Origin: Raffaelea ambrosiae
Taxonomy: Eukaryota > Ascomycota > Sordariomycetes > Ophiostomatales > Ophiostomataceae
DNA length: 64,000 nucleotides
NCBI GenBank assembly: GCA_002778195.1
Contig: PCDI01000003.1
Location: forward strand, 2,749,913-2,813,912
Reading direction: 5' to 3'
This document shows, piece after piece, positions 1 through 12,366 of this stretch (the first letter of the stretch is position 1; each line of letters begins with the position of its first letter). The position numbers and the translations under genes were made by a program. The notes beneath the pieces were generated by a model, which was not told the DNA's origin, did not search any database, and saw only the letters and a list, made by a program, of their open reading frames with translations.

Positions 1-516
1 TATTCTCTCTGGAGAGGTTGTCAGTAGGAGAGACGCGTGGCGTGTCGAGCATGGATATCTGGGTGAGGATGGATGGCCGTCGTACCTGGGTGAATTCACA
101 CATTGCGATGTAGGGCCGAGTCAAAGTGTGCGTAGGTATGAGGTCAGAGAGGCCTATTGCGAGGAATTGGTTCGAGTTGACGGGAGTCAAAAGAAGAATA
201 GAATTACTGAAATTATCTGAGTACCAGTGAATTAACAAAAACAAGATGTAGGTCAAAGAGGGGAACGGAGTGACAGAACAAGAATGAAAAATAAAAGGCC
301 GTCGGGATAGGACGGGCAAGGTTGAAGAAAGATGGGCGGATCAAGACCTCTTATACAGGGGTGGGCAGACGGGAGAAAAGAAAGGGTGTAGAGATGCTCG
401 CGCATGCAGGGTCGAGGTGGACGGTGTACATGTAAGGGCAAGCACGGGCACAACACAAGGGAACATACTCAGACCAGGCACCCCATATTTTTTTTCCTTG
501 GATGTCCGTGACATGA

Positions 517-660
517 ATGGTGTTTCGAAGGATAATTAAAAGAAAGAAAAAAAAAAGACGGAGGCCTAAAAAAGGAAAGAAACATCAAATCCAGAGGAAA
601 AAAAAAAAAGCAAAAAAAGAGGAAAAAAGAGACAGAGAAAGAGGAGACCAGAAAGGCGAT
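517..660 (+). other. polypurine (GA-rich) tract
   Basis: The plus strand is almost only A and G for more than 100 bases, with several A runs. A second tract of the same kind lies at about 2784-2861. Such tracts can exclude nucleosomes or form triplexes. They also explain the Lys/Arg-rich pseudo-ORF read through this stretch. Confidence 0.6.
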
Positions 661-722
661 GGTGGGACTGCCTTAGAGGGGGAAAGATATGCATGGGTGG
701 TGCAATCTATGGTGAACGCCCA

Positions 723-743
723 CCCCCCCCCCCCCCCCCCCCC
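723..743 (+). repeat. C21 homopolymer
   Basis: There is an uninterrupted run of 21 C. A second run of the same length lies at 3678-3698, next to an assembly gap. The stated length is unlikely to be exact. Confidence 0.85.
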
Positions 744-844
744 AACGTCGTCTTTCGGGAAGCCGCAATAGCTTGACCGGCCCGAGGGCGAGGAACGAGG
801 AGGGGTGGGTGGGCACGCACGAGAACAGAAGGGCAGATGAGCAA

Positions 845-874
845 GGGTAGTCCAGGGTAGTCCAGGGTAGGCCA
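845..874 (+). repeat. 10-bp tandem repeat (GGTAGTCCAG-type)
   Basis: There are about three imperfect head-to-tail copies of a 10-bp unit, in non-coding sequence. Confidence 0.6.
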
Positions 875-960
875 AGGGAGGAGACACCTGTGTGGGCAGG
901 CAAGGAAGGCCGAGGGCAGCGAAAGAAGAGCGAGAGCGTGTACGAGGTACAGAGTAGCCA

Positions 961-990
961 AGAGAGTCGCAGAGGGTCGCAGAGGGTCGC
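961..990 (+). repeat. 10-bp tandem repeat (AGAGGGTCGC-type)
   Basis: There are three copies of a 10-bp unit, two identical and one diverged at its start. Confidence 0.65.
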
Positions 991-2330
991 ATAGAAGGAT
1001 GTCCAACTCTTGGGGAGCTACACCGTAGCACGCTCCACACCTAGGGACGACGACGACGGGCTCGCATTCTCTTAGGATACCTAAAACGGGCATGTGCGAG
1101 CGGACGGGACAGGCTTACACTCGCAGCAAGAAAACACGCTCACGCGGAGACGCCTCTCGGTGCTACACAATCTCTGTCATGTCTCCTATTCCCTCCTTTG
1201 TCCTTTGGGGTGGATTTCCAGGAGCCAGATGGACCTGCCGACTTGTCGGAGAATGTTTTGTTTTGGGGGGGAGTGAAGAGACTTTGCCATCTAAAAAAAG
1301 TACCTGTGCTATACCTGATCGGACATGCCTGGACATGCTTGAAACCTGCATGAGAAGGCTTCAAAAGACGAAAAGAACCGACATGGGTGCGCAAAACGGA
1401 AAGGGCTGATGTACAGAAATGTACACCGTACGCTTGGTGTATCCTGAGAAGGGCCCAGAGTGAGGAGGGAGGGGGGAGGGGTGCGTCCCCGACAGGGGTG
1501 CTTAGCAGAAGACGGAGAGATGGGCGGACGATGGTGGGTGGGTGTGTGGATGCGTCGGGATTGGGTGGTGTTGGCGATTGTGTTTAGTTGGGCTCTGGAG
1601 AGAGTGGTGAACTAACTACGAGGAGTAGCCCGTGTCTCCTCCATGGCGGAAACGGCGTGTGCTGTGCGAATGCCAGAGGCGGAGACGTTGCCAAACGCGC
1701 CAGCCGAAGGCGAATCACACACGGAGCAAGACGCCAGGAAGGGAGAGAGGGAGAGAGTGTCGAAAAAAAAAAAAATAAATAAATAAAATAAAAAATAAAA
1801 AAATACACAATAGGGGCACAATATCACAGGCCTAGGCCTTTTTAGTCTTCTTTTTCTTCTTTTTCTTCTTTTGCGCTGTGTGATCATAGAGGACGCGCAG
1901 TGGTGGACGTGATGGCGGCGAGGGTGGAACGGGACGACTGGGCCGGGGGGTGTTCTGTTGGTGTGAAGAAGAAAACAGACGAAGGAGTTGACAGGAGGAC
2001 AAAAACCGTTTTCTGGGGGGTGGTTACGATCACGAGGGCCGAGGGGGGGGGGGGCAGGCCAAAACAAACAGCCAACAGCACCTTCACCACAGGCCGCAAA
2101 CGAAACTTCTTTAGGGGAAGAGACAAGGCACAGCAAATGGCCGAAGGGTGTCTGAAACGGTAATTGCGCCAAGGCCCGTGGGAAGGTGGTGGCCCAGGTA
2201 GGAAGTGGGGAGAGGCCGCTTGGGCGTATCGCACCAGTGGTTGGCCAGGGCAGCTTGGGGGACCTTTTGCTAGCGCTGGGCATAGTGTGGACACGGTTCG
2301 CCATGGCTGCATGGTGGGCACGCCTCTAGG

Positions 2331-2380
2331 GAGGCCCAGGGAGGCCCAGGGAGGCCCAGGGAGGCCTAGGGAGGTCCAGG
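2331..2380 (+). repeat. 10-bp tandem repeat (GAGGCCCAGG), five copies
   Basis: There are five consecutive 10-bp units: three perfect and two with one substitution, followed by a partial unit. It is the longest of the 10-bp arrays in this gene-poor tract. Confidence 0.85.
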
Positions 2381-3568
2381 GAGGGTCCTTTACAGTGGAG
2401 TTGGACGAGAGGCAAAATGGCCCCCAGCCGGGTGCCAGCAGGGGCGCGGACGAGCCAAAAGAAAACAAAAGGAACAAAACCTCCGCCCGAGCTGGCCACA
2501 AAGACAACAGGGACGCAGAGCAGAACACACGGGGCACGCCGCGGCCGCGCACCGCACATGGTCCGCTGCTGAAATACCGTACATGGCGTAGTCGTGCCGC
2601 GTCTACGGGCTGGCCGCAGACGAGGGGGAGCAGCTAGCAGACAGACAGCTGCAGGGCCGCCCACACGTGCAGGCCATGTGCCTGGTGCAGCGTACTAGCT
2701 GCTATCCACGGCGAAGCGAGCACAAGGACTGCGCAAGAGACACAAAAGACGCGAGCACAAACGGTCGCCGGGAGCCAGGACCAAAAGGGACGCAGAAAGA
2801 GAAGAGAATGAAAGAAAGAAAGAAGTGAAGAGAAGAAGAGAAAGAAGAGAAAGGTCCAAGGGAAGAAGGATCCATTGTGACTGGCCTGCAGCGCTTTCTG
2901 CTATTTTTTACATTTTTGTTCCTTCTCCATGACTCTCAGCACAGCACAGAAGACGAGCTGAGAAAGCGGTGCCTCCACCCGGTATCGGAAACAGCTCTCG
3001 GCACGTTTGTCTGCGATGTACGCTGTACTGTGCATCGCCACGCACCCATTGTTCGCTATCGTGTCACCGTCTCGTCCGGAATCGTGGCGGTCTCCCGAAA
3101 TGCACAACATCGCCCCATGGGTGCCAGCCGAGTCCATTGGGGTGCCAGGTCAGCCCCGGCTATACACGATGCTGTGTAGCCAGCCCGCAAACAAACGCCT
3201 AGCCGCCTCGCCAGACCTCCAGGCCCAGCCCGTCCAGCCAAGCCACAGATGGCCCCCAACGTGCTGTTGCCTTGTTCAAAAGGTCCGTGGCGTTTTCTCT
3301 TGGGGGCGCGCAGCGCGGGATGGGCGGCGTGGTGGTGTGGACGAGCACTGCTAGTCCGACTCGTAGCTCAGTCGCCTCAGTCGCCTCAGTCCCCCCAGTC
3401 CCTTCAGACCAAGCCGCTGCGCATCCCGTCCGGGACGGCGTGTCTCGTCCGAGAGAGCCTATGTCCGAGTCCCGTACCATACGCCTGATTGAGAAACAAC
3501 GTCGGACGAAGAAGATTGCATGCAGACATGGGACAAATCTGCCTCCTCGGCCGCCTCACCCTGCGTCC

Positions 3569-4020
3569 CGCATCACCAACGGACACACCTCCAACCTGGC
3601 GCTAGCATGCTTCCGGCCAAGGCTGCTGGCTGACCGACCACCCATGCTCGCGGCATCGTCTCCACCCCGTCCACTGGCCCCCCCCCCCCCCCCCCCCCGG
3701 CAGCTCCCAGTCCTGCTCGTACTCGGCTTTGCCTCTGCGTACTTAAAAAGGGTTGTATGCCCAGAACGGGTGGGCTAAACGCTCTTCTCTCGNCGCATCA
3801 CCAACGGACACACCTCCAACCTGGCGCTAGCATGCTTCCGGCCAAGGCTGCTGGCTGACCGACCACCCATGCTCGCGGCATCGTCTCCCCCCCCCCGTCC
3901 ACTTGTCTCACACGCGCACACCTCGCGGCAGCTCCCAGTCCTGCTCGTACTCGGCTTTGCCTCTGCGTACTTAAAAAGGGTTGTATGCCCAGAACGGGTG
4001 GGCTAAACGCTCTTCTCTCG
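3569..4020 (+). repeat. near-perfect direct duplication split by a single N
   Basis: Copy 1 (3569-3792) and copy 2 (3794-4020) begin with the same CGCATCACC and end with the same CTCTTCTCTCG. They differ only around a C-rich patch: copy 1 has a C21 run where copy 2 has a longer, more complex C-rich sequence. One N (3793) separates them. The pattern fits two overlapping contig ends joined without merging, rather than a real tandem duplication. Confidence 0.85.
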
Positions 4021-4485
4021 TCCGCTCCGTGATCATTCCTGCAGCCCAAAAACTCGACGAGCGAGAGACAAAGGCCCCAAAAGACCAACTTGCCTCTGTC
4101 TTTCCTTTTTTTTTTTTTTCCGCTCCCTCTCTTCCTTCTTCGCTCGTTCGTGCACCGCAAGTGCTTACTTCGAGTCATGGGTCGCTTCTTGGTCGCTTTC
4201 ACCATGGCCAATGGCGTGTCCGGCGAGTGAATGCTTTAGGCACTAGCATGTCTTCACCGGTTGAAAAGGTTGCACTTGGCACGTCGAGTCGTCCCCATTG
4301 CGGCGCCTCCACCCCCCTATTGTCTCGCACATTGGATTCTTCCGCTGGCGTCTCAGGCCTCTCTGCCCTCCCTTCCACTGCTACAGTGCAGGGCGCATCC
4401 CTGGCAAGCGGCGAACCGACCCCCCTAGAGAAACTGGCCAGTGTCGGGACCGAGAGCATCCAGATCAACATTGCACCATCGCCAG

Positions 4486-4533
4486 CCAGGTCCATCACTG
4501 GCCAGGTCCATCACTGGCCAGGCCCACCACTGG
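4486..4533 (+). repeat. 16-bp tandem repeat, three copies
   Basis: There are three head-to-tail copies of CCAGGTCCATCACTGG, two perfect and the third with two substitutions. Each unit begins CCAG and ends CTGG, so it has small inverted ends. Confidence 0.8.
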
Positions 4534-7500
4534 AGGCAACATCATGGGCGTTGCGTTTGCGTGGACGGAAACCGGGCGCCCGCAAACCCACATTGTCGAC
4601 TTTGCGCCCCTGCAGAACAGCTGAAGATGCTGCGAGTTTACAAGGAAACGCCAATAAAAAGAAACAACAAACGACAACACAAAAGAGGCCGTGGGCGCCC
4701 TCCCCCAACTACGGATGGTCTGTGTCGTGTTTGCCAAAATGTGCCGAGAAGCTGGCGAAACCAGGCCGACCAGCTGGGCCAGCAGACAACGAGAGACCGC
4801 AGAGAGACCCTGTTCCAGCAAGCACAATGCGACGATCCACGAACGGACCCTCCCTCCCCCGACTCAGTCATTCGACATTCATATGATTTCTTCGGCATGT
4901 TCATACGACTCGCCCAGCCCACCCCGTCTTTCCCCGCGTCCAGCTGTGCATAATCTTCATCTTGCTTTCGTCCTGACATCGGAATTCCTCGCAAACCTGT
5001 CTAGTCACTTCCAGTCCTTTTTTTTTTTTTTTTTCCTCGCTTCGTGATTAGTTTTCAAAGTCCCTCCTTTTTCATCCCCTTACCGTAGATCTCATGCGGA
5101 AAATGCCTCCGCGTCTGCAGGCCAATAGAGCCGCCCGACATGGCCGCGCTAGACGAGCCGTGTGTGCCAAAAAAATAAAATATTAATGATAAAAAAATAA
5201 AGAGAAGTGCGTGCCGCTGGAAGCGAGCCGAAAAAAAAAACAGGCAGGCGACCAAAACTCAAAAATTCATTGACACAGGCCCAGCCAAGTCATGGCCAAT
5301 ACAGTTTGAAAACAGTTTGACGAAAAAAGAAAGCAACTCCCGGACGGCAAACCAGACTACATAGTACAACCCCCCCCAAATCGTACGTTTCCGCCCCCAT
5401 TGCCGGCGTCCAGCTGGTCCCCGTTGCTCTCTCGTTTGATCGAGCAAAACTTGCCTCGATCTGGCGGACTCGTAGAGCTACCGTCTCACTCATGAGACCC
5501 AATGCCATGGGCACTGCCCCCAGTCTATCTTACGCGACCCCCCTTTCGTTAATTCGTCTCATTCGTGCAAGTTCGAATTGTCTCCATTGTGGAATGTGGA
5601 TGCGTGCGCGTGGTGTGTGTGTGTCTCGACGACCCGCGAACCAAAGAGCCGGGCTGGCACCAAGAAAACGCCATCCATCCTAATCTTTCTTGTGTTTTTC
5701 AACTCCAATTGTCGTCGTGTTGATGCCCCCATCAGGAAGCGATCGCTGGCGGTCCCTCCGCCCCAACTCCCTGGAAGTGGGATCAGCGGGAGCGCGGGCG
5801 GGCAGAGGAAGTGCCCACAGGCTACACCCGGAGGAGGCAAGTCTCTGTCATTACTCAATTCTCCAGCGGGACGCCCGCTCTCCTCTGCATACGGGCCTCG
5901 CAGCGTATTGCACACTATGTACAAAGGTAGTCCAGTGCACAACAATGACCAAAGACATCGACTACGACTACTCGCCTTCGCCCCCAAATTCCCAAGACTC
6001 ATCTTAGTCCGCCCAAAAAAAAAGAATAAAATAACCAAAGCCCACTTCGCTCCGAGCCCTCCCTTTTTTCCTTCCGCCCAATTCGTTTTTGGTCGCGGCG
6101 TGCCCGCCCATCCGGGAATGGACCGTCCCTTCAGCAGTGCCAACAGCACAAACTAGCCCCACGGTGTAGCGCCATTGGGCACACACACATTGGAGATAGT
6201 GAGGACACTACACACCGCAGTTTACGGTGAGCAGAGGGTGTGGAAGAAGGGGAGGGGGGGGTGGGTTACCCTGTTCACCGCACAACGACACTTTATTGAA
6301 ACAGTGAGGATCCTCTCCATTTCTGGCATTTGTTTGGGGAGACCTTTTTTGGATCATCATGGCAACTTCCGTTGATTCTGCAGCACCGATCGGGCGGCGC
6401 AGCACATGTTTTTTTTTTTTTTATATTTTCTTTGTCGACACAATGTTCATCTTCTCCTGCTTCTGTCTCGTTTACGGGGGGCTTGTTCTCTTCTTCACCT
6501 GATCTTTTCTCCTCTTTGGCTGTTGCCCGTTCTTTCATCAAACCGAGTTTCCGATCCACTCTCGCCGTCCAGTGCACCACCATGCCACTTTGGTGAGCAA
6601 GCCCGCTGTCCATCCACACACACACACACCTTCAGCCAAGTAGGTCGGACGGCGTGGACGAGTTTCCTCGGCATCGCCTCCCTGTCGACGCACGCACCGT
6701 GTGTTTGGACTTTGTCTGACCGGAATTGTGTATGTACTACTATGTATGCACTCCGAGCCACGGGCAGCGGCTACGGCGCGAGTCCCGAGGAAAATGCAAA
6801 CGACGACAGGGCAGCCCCGGGGCCTTTCCTCATACACTAAAGGCCGCCAAGAAACACTCTCCTCCTCGTTTCCCCTTGCCGGGCGGACGCCAGCCCAGAC
6901 GACTCCCAGAAAGGATAATCCATCCGCCCTGGAGGACGCGCCGCTCCGCGCCTGTCCGCCACTTGTTTTTTTTTTTTGTTTGTTGTTGTTGGCGATCTTG
7001 GGCCTTTGGGACATTCCGTCGGTATCCACTTGTGCTGGGCAAAACAGAGCCCCTTCCCCCCAATCGAGACCACGAGGCCGCCAGCAGTTCACGGGGACAA
7101 TGTTCGTAATAGTAAAACAGAGACACTGCAGATCGACAACGCCCCCCCTCCCCATCCCGGATATCCTTCATCCACATGTGGCGTGCACAGGTAGAGAAAC
7201 TGTCTGCCTCTGGAAGGGAGCATGATCGATCATCACGCCGTGTTGGGGTAGAAATGTTGGCCCAGAGGGTCCAGAAAGTCTTCTCGGATGGGTCTCCGAC
7301 TCCACACCGCTCTGCTAGGGCAGCCCCCTCCTCCTCTCGTTTCCGCCGTCCTGACGATACCACCCCCCTGGCGCAGCCAATCATTTTGGTCCCAGCTACA
7401 ACGTTTGGGAACCCGCTAATGCCTTCCCAGCAACATGGGAATGGAACTGTATCGAGTACGCCGGCGCCGCACTGCCCAGCTCGGCGTCGCGCCAGAGGGG

Positions 7501-7890
7501 CGCCTGCTCTGCCCTTGTCGCGAGGGTGTGGTTGGCAGATGGTGGCGGAAGATGGGAGAGACTAAAGGGAAAGGGGGAACGTGGAGGGGGAGAGAAAAGC
7601 AAGGACGAGAAAACAAGGGCAGGAAGAGAGCAGCACAAGGAAAAAAGAAAGAAAAAAGAAACCATGCATGCCAATAATGCCAACAATTTTACGCAAGAAA
7701 CGACACAGCCGATTAGCTCAGAGGCGTCATGCACCTACCAGGGGTGGTCGTCCATCGGTAGCATTGCAAGCTGTGTGTTCGTTCGGTTGGTCGGGAGAAA
7801 AGACAATGGGCGGCAGAGACGAAGCGTGGCCTAGCCGCTAATCTGTTGCGTTTTTTTTGCATGGTATATTTGCATGGTATATTTGCTGTT

Positions 7891-7920
7891 TTTTGGTGTT
7901 TTTTGGTGTTTTTTGGTGTT
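7891..7920 (+). repeat. 10-bp tandem repeat (TTTTGGTGTT), three copies
   Basis: There are three perfect 10-bp units. Two 15-bp repeats (TTTGCATGGTATATT-type, about 7855-7885) lie just before and an 8-bp repeat (CGTATTTG, about 7990-8013) just after. Confidence 0.8.
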
Positions 7921-8569
7921 TTTTTTTTTTTTCTTCTTTTTGTCCTTGAAGTCCCCTGCTTTAGGGTGGGCCTCATGTTTTGCGTATTTTCGTATTTGCG
8001 TATTTGCGTATTTGCGCATGTGTGCTTTTCTTTTTTCTTATCGTTCCCCCTCCCTTGTTGTGTCCCGGGGAGAAAAAGAACCGTTGCCGGCATGACGGCC
8101 CTGCATCGTGGACTGATCGTGGACGATGGAGTTGGAGCGTATCTCCCGACCGGCCCTGCTTGCTTGGGGAAACTGCAGCGACGGCGGTGTCCATCCGCGC
8201 CCGTTCCCCGTGGTAAGACCTCCTCCTGTTCTGCATGCGCCATATTGATTTTTCTTCTGTTCACCACGGCTCACCCGTGTCGTGTCCTAGGTGAACTGCA
8301 GCAACACTACTGCGTCCTGCTCGCAACGAACGACGAGGACAGGGAAGCTCCCTACAAGAAACCAGTCTGCAGTGATTGTCCCGTTGCATGGCTGGCCAGC
8401 TTTTGGCTAGCTTTCGAGCATGGGGCCCCATGGCCATCGCCCTGCAGACTGCCACTCAAGAAGACGGCGCCCAGGAAAAGAAAAAAAAAAAAGAAAAAAA
8501 AAAGGCGCGTTTATTCCAAGCAGCACAGAACGAGATGAAATGAGGCTTTTTTTTTCTTTTTTTTTGGGG

Positions 8570-8597
8570 NNNNNNNNNNNNNNNNNNNNNNNNNNNN
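8570..8597. other. assembly gap, 28 N
   Basis: There are 28 undetermined bases, preceded by T runs and GGGG and followed by a G14 run (8598-8611). Homopolymer on both sides suggests the read or assembly failed there. The true gap size is unknown. Confidence 0.98.
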
Positions 8598-9210
8598 GGG
8601 GGGGGGGGGGGATGCTCTCGCGTACTGCTTGTATGCCCATCTTATTGCCCTCCAACCGAAGACCTCGGCGTTGCGGCATGGCGCGCCTGCAATATGTAAA
8701 CAGCCCGCAACCGAGGCACCCGCCTTCTCACGAACACGCACAGCAAGCCACACGCATAGTCCGGCACGTGGGCCGCCACCCTGCCGTGTATGCCACATCC
8801 ACCGAACAACCCACCCGGCATCTCCCTTGGTTCTGCCTTTACTTTGCCAGCGGACCGCTGTCTCGGAGCCCGCAGAGCGGCTGCCATTGAGGCATGTCTT
8901 ACAGGCATGTCTTACACGGATGGAGGCTTGTTCGCGTGGGGGCGCGGCGACCTTCGACGACGGCGCTGGCGCAGACTGCGTTATCTGTCGTCTTGGGCCT
9001 TGCCTGGCCAGGTGTCTCAGTATTCAGGAACTCGCTTCGTGGGAAGCGACACACAGCATGGGATCACAGAGACTAACTCCAATCATGATTCCATTCCCTC
9101 TCTTTTGGGAAACGCGCAAACCGTCTTTCATGGTGGCGCCAGCTGCGAAGTCCGCAAGTCAGCGCCCAAAAAGGAAAGAGAAAAGAAAAGAAGAAAAAAA
9201 AGGCCACCAT

Positions 9211-9240
9211 AAAGACCCTCAAAGACCCCCAAAGACCCCC
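9211..9240 (+). repeat. 10-bp tandem repeat (AAAGACCCCC), three copies
   Basis: There are three 10-bp units (the first with one substitution) running into a C-rich stretch. Confidence 0.75.
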
Positions 9241-12200
9241 CCCCAAACCCCAACATGACCATGCAGTGCCAGGGCGCTAACACATGGACGCCAGAACAGC
9301 ACCCAACACCCTCACCCCATGATCGATCACGGTTCCTCCGGCTGCCCTTCCGGCGCAACGCCTGCGCAATTGAGAGTAGTGGGGGAGCCCTCGCATCGTG
9401 CGCTTCTTTGGGGGAGAAAGGTCTGCGCCCCCAGTCAGTGCATTGCATAGCATGACAAACAGCTTGGGGTGCCCTCAGTGAATGCATGATGCACGCACCC
9501 TGCCAAACAGGAGGCTACCAGGGCTAGCGAGCCATCGCCAATCTGGCACTTCCACCCTCATTCGCAGGCCGATCTCGTCAGCCCCCCCGACCCCAATTCG
9601 TTATCGGGGAAGAAAAAGATGAAGCTGGACATGGGATGTCAGCGACGATAGGCCTGGGCTTTGGGGTTTTCTTTTTTTTTTGTTTACTTGCGGTGTACAC
9701 TGCAAGGACCGTTTCTGGGTTCGACCATACAACTCGATTGTCAACCCCCATGCCTTTTTGGCCATGTTGAAGAAAACGACCTTCCCGCAAAGGGTGCCCT
9801 TACTTTTGGCCCTGGCATTGTTGTCCCCCCTCCCCCCTCCCCCCCCGTTTCAGCCACGCCTCCTGTCAGATGTTGGGACAGACAGATCTGGGTTTCTCCG
9901 GACTCGTCTGATAACAAGGCTGAATTATGAGTTGTAAGCAGCACATGTAAGATCCTAATCTACACCCGACGCTGAAGATCTTTCTCATTATTTTTGCACG
10001 ATAGCATAAGCCAAGCGGTGGCCCGTTTTCTTTGGCGATGCTTCCGCCAGCCGAACCATCGTGGGACCTCCCTACCTCTTCGCGTCTGTCACAGCCAGCA
10101 AAATCGACGCTCTGCTCTCATTGGGCAATATACGAGTACGCCTAGTGGCGAGCCACACATCCATCCCGCGTCCGCTGCAACGGTGTCGCCAGCACCGTCA
10201 CATTTGCGTCTTGGGAGGCGGCCATACATACATAGTAGAGTACACTGCGCGTTTGATGGATGCCCTCTCACGAGATCGGGGAGGCACAAGCACGAGTGTG
10301 CTGTGCATAGTGCGCAGAGAAGCCGTGGCGGCTACCAGACGGGCTCGGAGAGGCGGGAAAAGACGCCGGAGGCTCTGCGTGGCACCCTGACCAGAGGGGG
10401 TATACGTGAAGCCGTAGTCTATATCGGACGGGTGGCAACAGTATCCTGGCAGCCGGTTGGTGATGATAATTTCTGTTGGCTCATCTCACAGACTCACCCC
10501 CTCTTCTCCCCAGCCGTTGCTTCTTCGACCCCCACCCCCCGCGTTGACTGTGCCGTTGACTGACCTCGTTGTCAAGCCTCAAGCCCGTTCACATAGACCA
10601 GGCTGGCCCGGACTGCCGTTTTCAGACCAGTCCATGTTGTATTCGGCCGTGTTTACGCTCTTTCTGCTTGGACTGTTCCCCCCCCTGCCACCACTACGGC
10701 ATCGGTGCGTCCACAAAGGGAATACGCTGAAAATCGGGGCATACAAGTGCGAGTACGCGTAGTTGCCGGGTGTCACAATGTCGCCATGCAGTACCACCGC
10801 GCGACACAGAACGCAGTCTAGCCAAGGCCTTGCTTGTGCACCGTTGTCGGGCCGCTCTGAAAGCCGTTGACGAGCCGGGTGGTGGCTGCCCGGCCGTTGA
10901 CAAGCCGCGAAGCGCAGGGGTTTTTTTTTTTTTTTTGGAGTGTTTTTCCCTTTTATTTTCCGATCCTTCCGCTTTCGCATCCGCTAGGGAAAGCATAAAT
11001 AAGCCACGGACACACTGTCTGGCCTGGAAAAGGGGGCCCGTGTGCGATGACTTTTGGTCTCCAGTCGAGGCACAAGAGCGCGTCGCATCGCCATGTATCC
11101 ATTTGCCAAGACACGGCCACTTGCTCCATCGAGCACTGTGTCCACACGCATCTGCGTCCTCGTGGGGAGGCCGAGCAGTGGGCACGGCACTGAGGTGGGC
11201 AGCAATCTGTGCGAATACACCGTACTCGTAGGCACGAGCGAATCCCACCGAAGAGGGACAGCCCAATGGGGGAAGATGTCGCGACGCATTGTTTGCTGGT
11301 CGCTGCTCCCCTTCAATACACGACCGGACGAGGTAACCGAGGTTAATCAACGCAATGCTTCTCATAACGGTTCGTGAAATCTCTGGTGCTACCCTCCGGT
11401 TGCAGTTGTTACGTTGAATTAATATAACTTTCGGATATGCCCTATCCAGCTTATTTACGATCGCGTTCCGCACTTTAGACAACATCAATTCCGCAAGGTC
11501 CTTGCATGCGGCTCGCTCGAAAGAACGAACATCTGTGCCGTGGGCACGGGATCCACGAAGGAAGAACCGTTGCCACTCTTGGGTGACAGTCGTCCAAGTC
11601 CTACGTCTTGTTTGGGGGGGGGGATTCTATTTCCTTTCTTTAATTGGCAATCGGAGGCGTTTTCTTTTCTTTTTTTTTTTGCTTTGACCGAGTGCTCTCC
11701 GATTCACCGCTTCAGCTTGAAAGCATCAAGGCATGGGCTGCGCGAGAAAGAAGGGTCGCAGCAGTGGCCAGGGATGGACGAGGTTGTATGGACGAGGTTG
11801 TATTCGTCATTCGGGCTGAACCTGAAGAAAGAGGGGGCCGCCGGGCGACCTCTGCTTCAGCCACATACAGCAGAATTGTGACTGTCGGACACCAGAAACT
11901 GAGTTGTGACAACTCGTCCTTTCTGGAGCGCGCATCTGTTTCCGATGAGAAAGTCCGAGCAGGCGAGCACCAGTTCCTGTCAGGTTATGATGTGTCGGAT
12001 TTCATCGCCGTCTGTGGCCATTCACAGCACACCACTGCCACTCGACGTCTTTTTTTAAATGTTCGGTGCCGTCCATGGGACCATAACAGAACGGATATAC
12101 CGCCAAGACGATCTCCCTGTTGTATTCGAATGAAACCCACGGGAGATGTGATGGACGCTCGTATGCCTCTTTGAGAACCATCTTCTATTGGCAAACGGTG

Positions 12201-12366
12201 ACTGGATGCAAGGTGTTTCGTATGGGCAATCGCACCTGCGGTGTTGGTTCAAAATTGCTGTTCACTTTCGACGGTCACGAGAGAGAAAAAGGAGAGTTTA
12301 AATTTTTTTTATTGGATCACGTCGGTAAACCATACCTAAAAAAAACAGAATACGCAAAGGGTGTGT

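Larger units (their letters stand above)
1..12366. other. 12.4-kb gene-poor tract, no convincing gene
   Basis: I found no reading frame here with recognisable domains, a signal peptide or consistent codon usage on either strand. Most open frames start at non-ATG codons and are low in complexity (Pro/Ser/Arg-rich). The sequence is dominated by homopolymer runs (C at 723-743 and 3678-3698; many T and A runs), polypurine stretches (about 517-660 and 2784-2861), matching polypyrimidine stretches (about 4100-4150 and 6400-6540) and short tandem repeats. It may be a long promoter/5'-UTR or lncRNA region of a gene beyond the left edge. Short or fast-evolving genes cannot be excluded. Confidence 0.6.

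Noticed and set aside
4248..4886. Ser/Ala/Pro-rich open frame that looks mildly protein-like
   Set aside because: No domain, runs into a 16-bp tandem repeat, and has no plausible downstream exons; kept as non-coding.
7855..8015. AT-rich repeats considered as a replication origin or centromere fragment
   Set aside because: Too short, and the neighbouring sequence is ordinary; only simple tandem repeats are supported.
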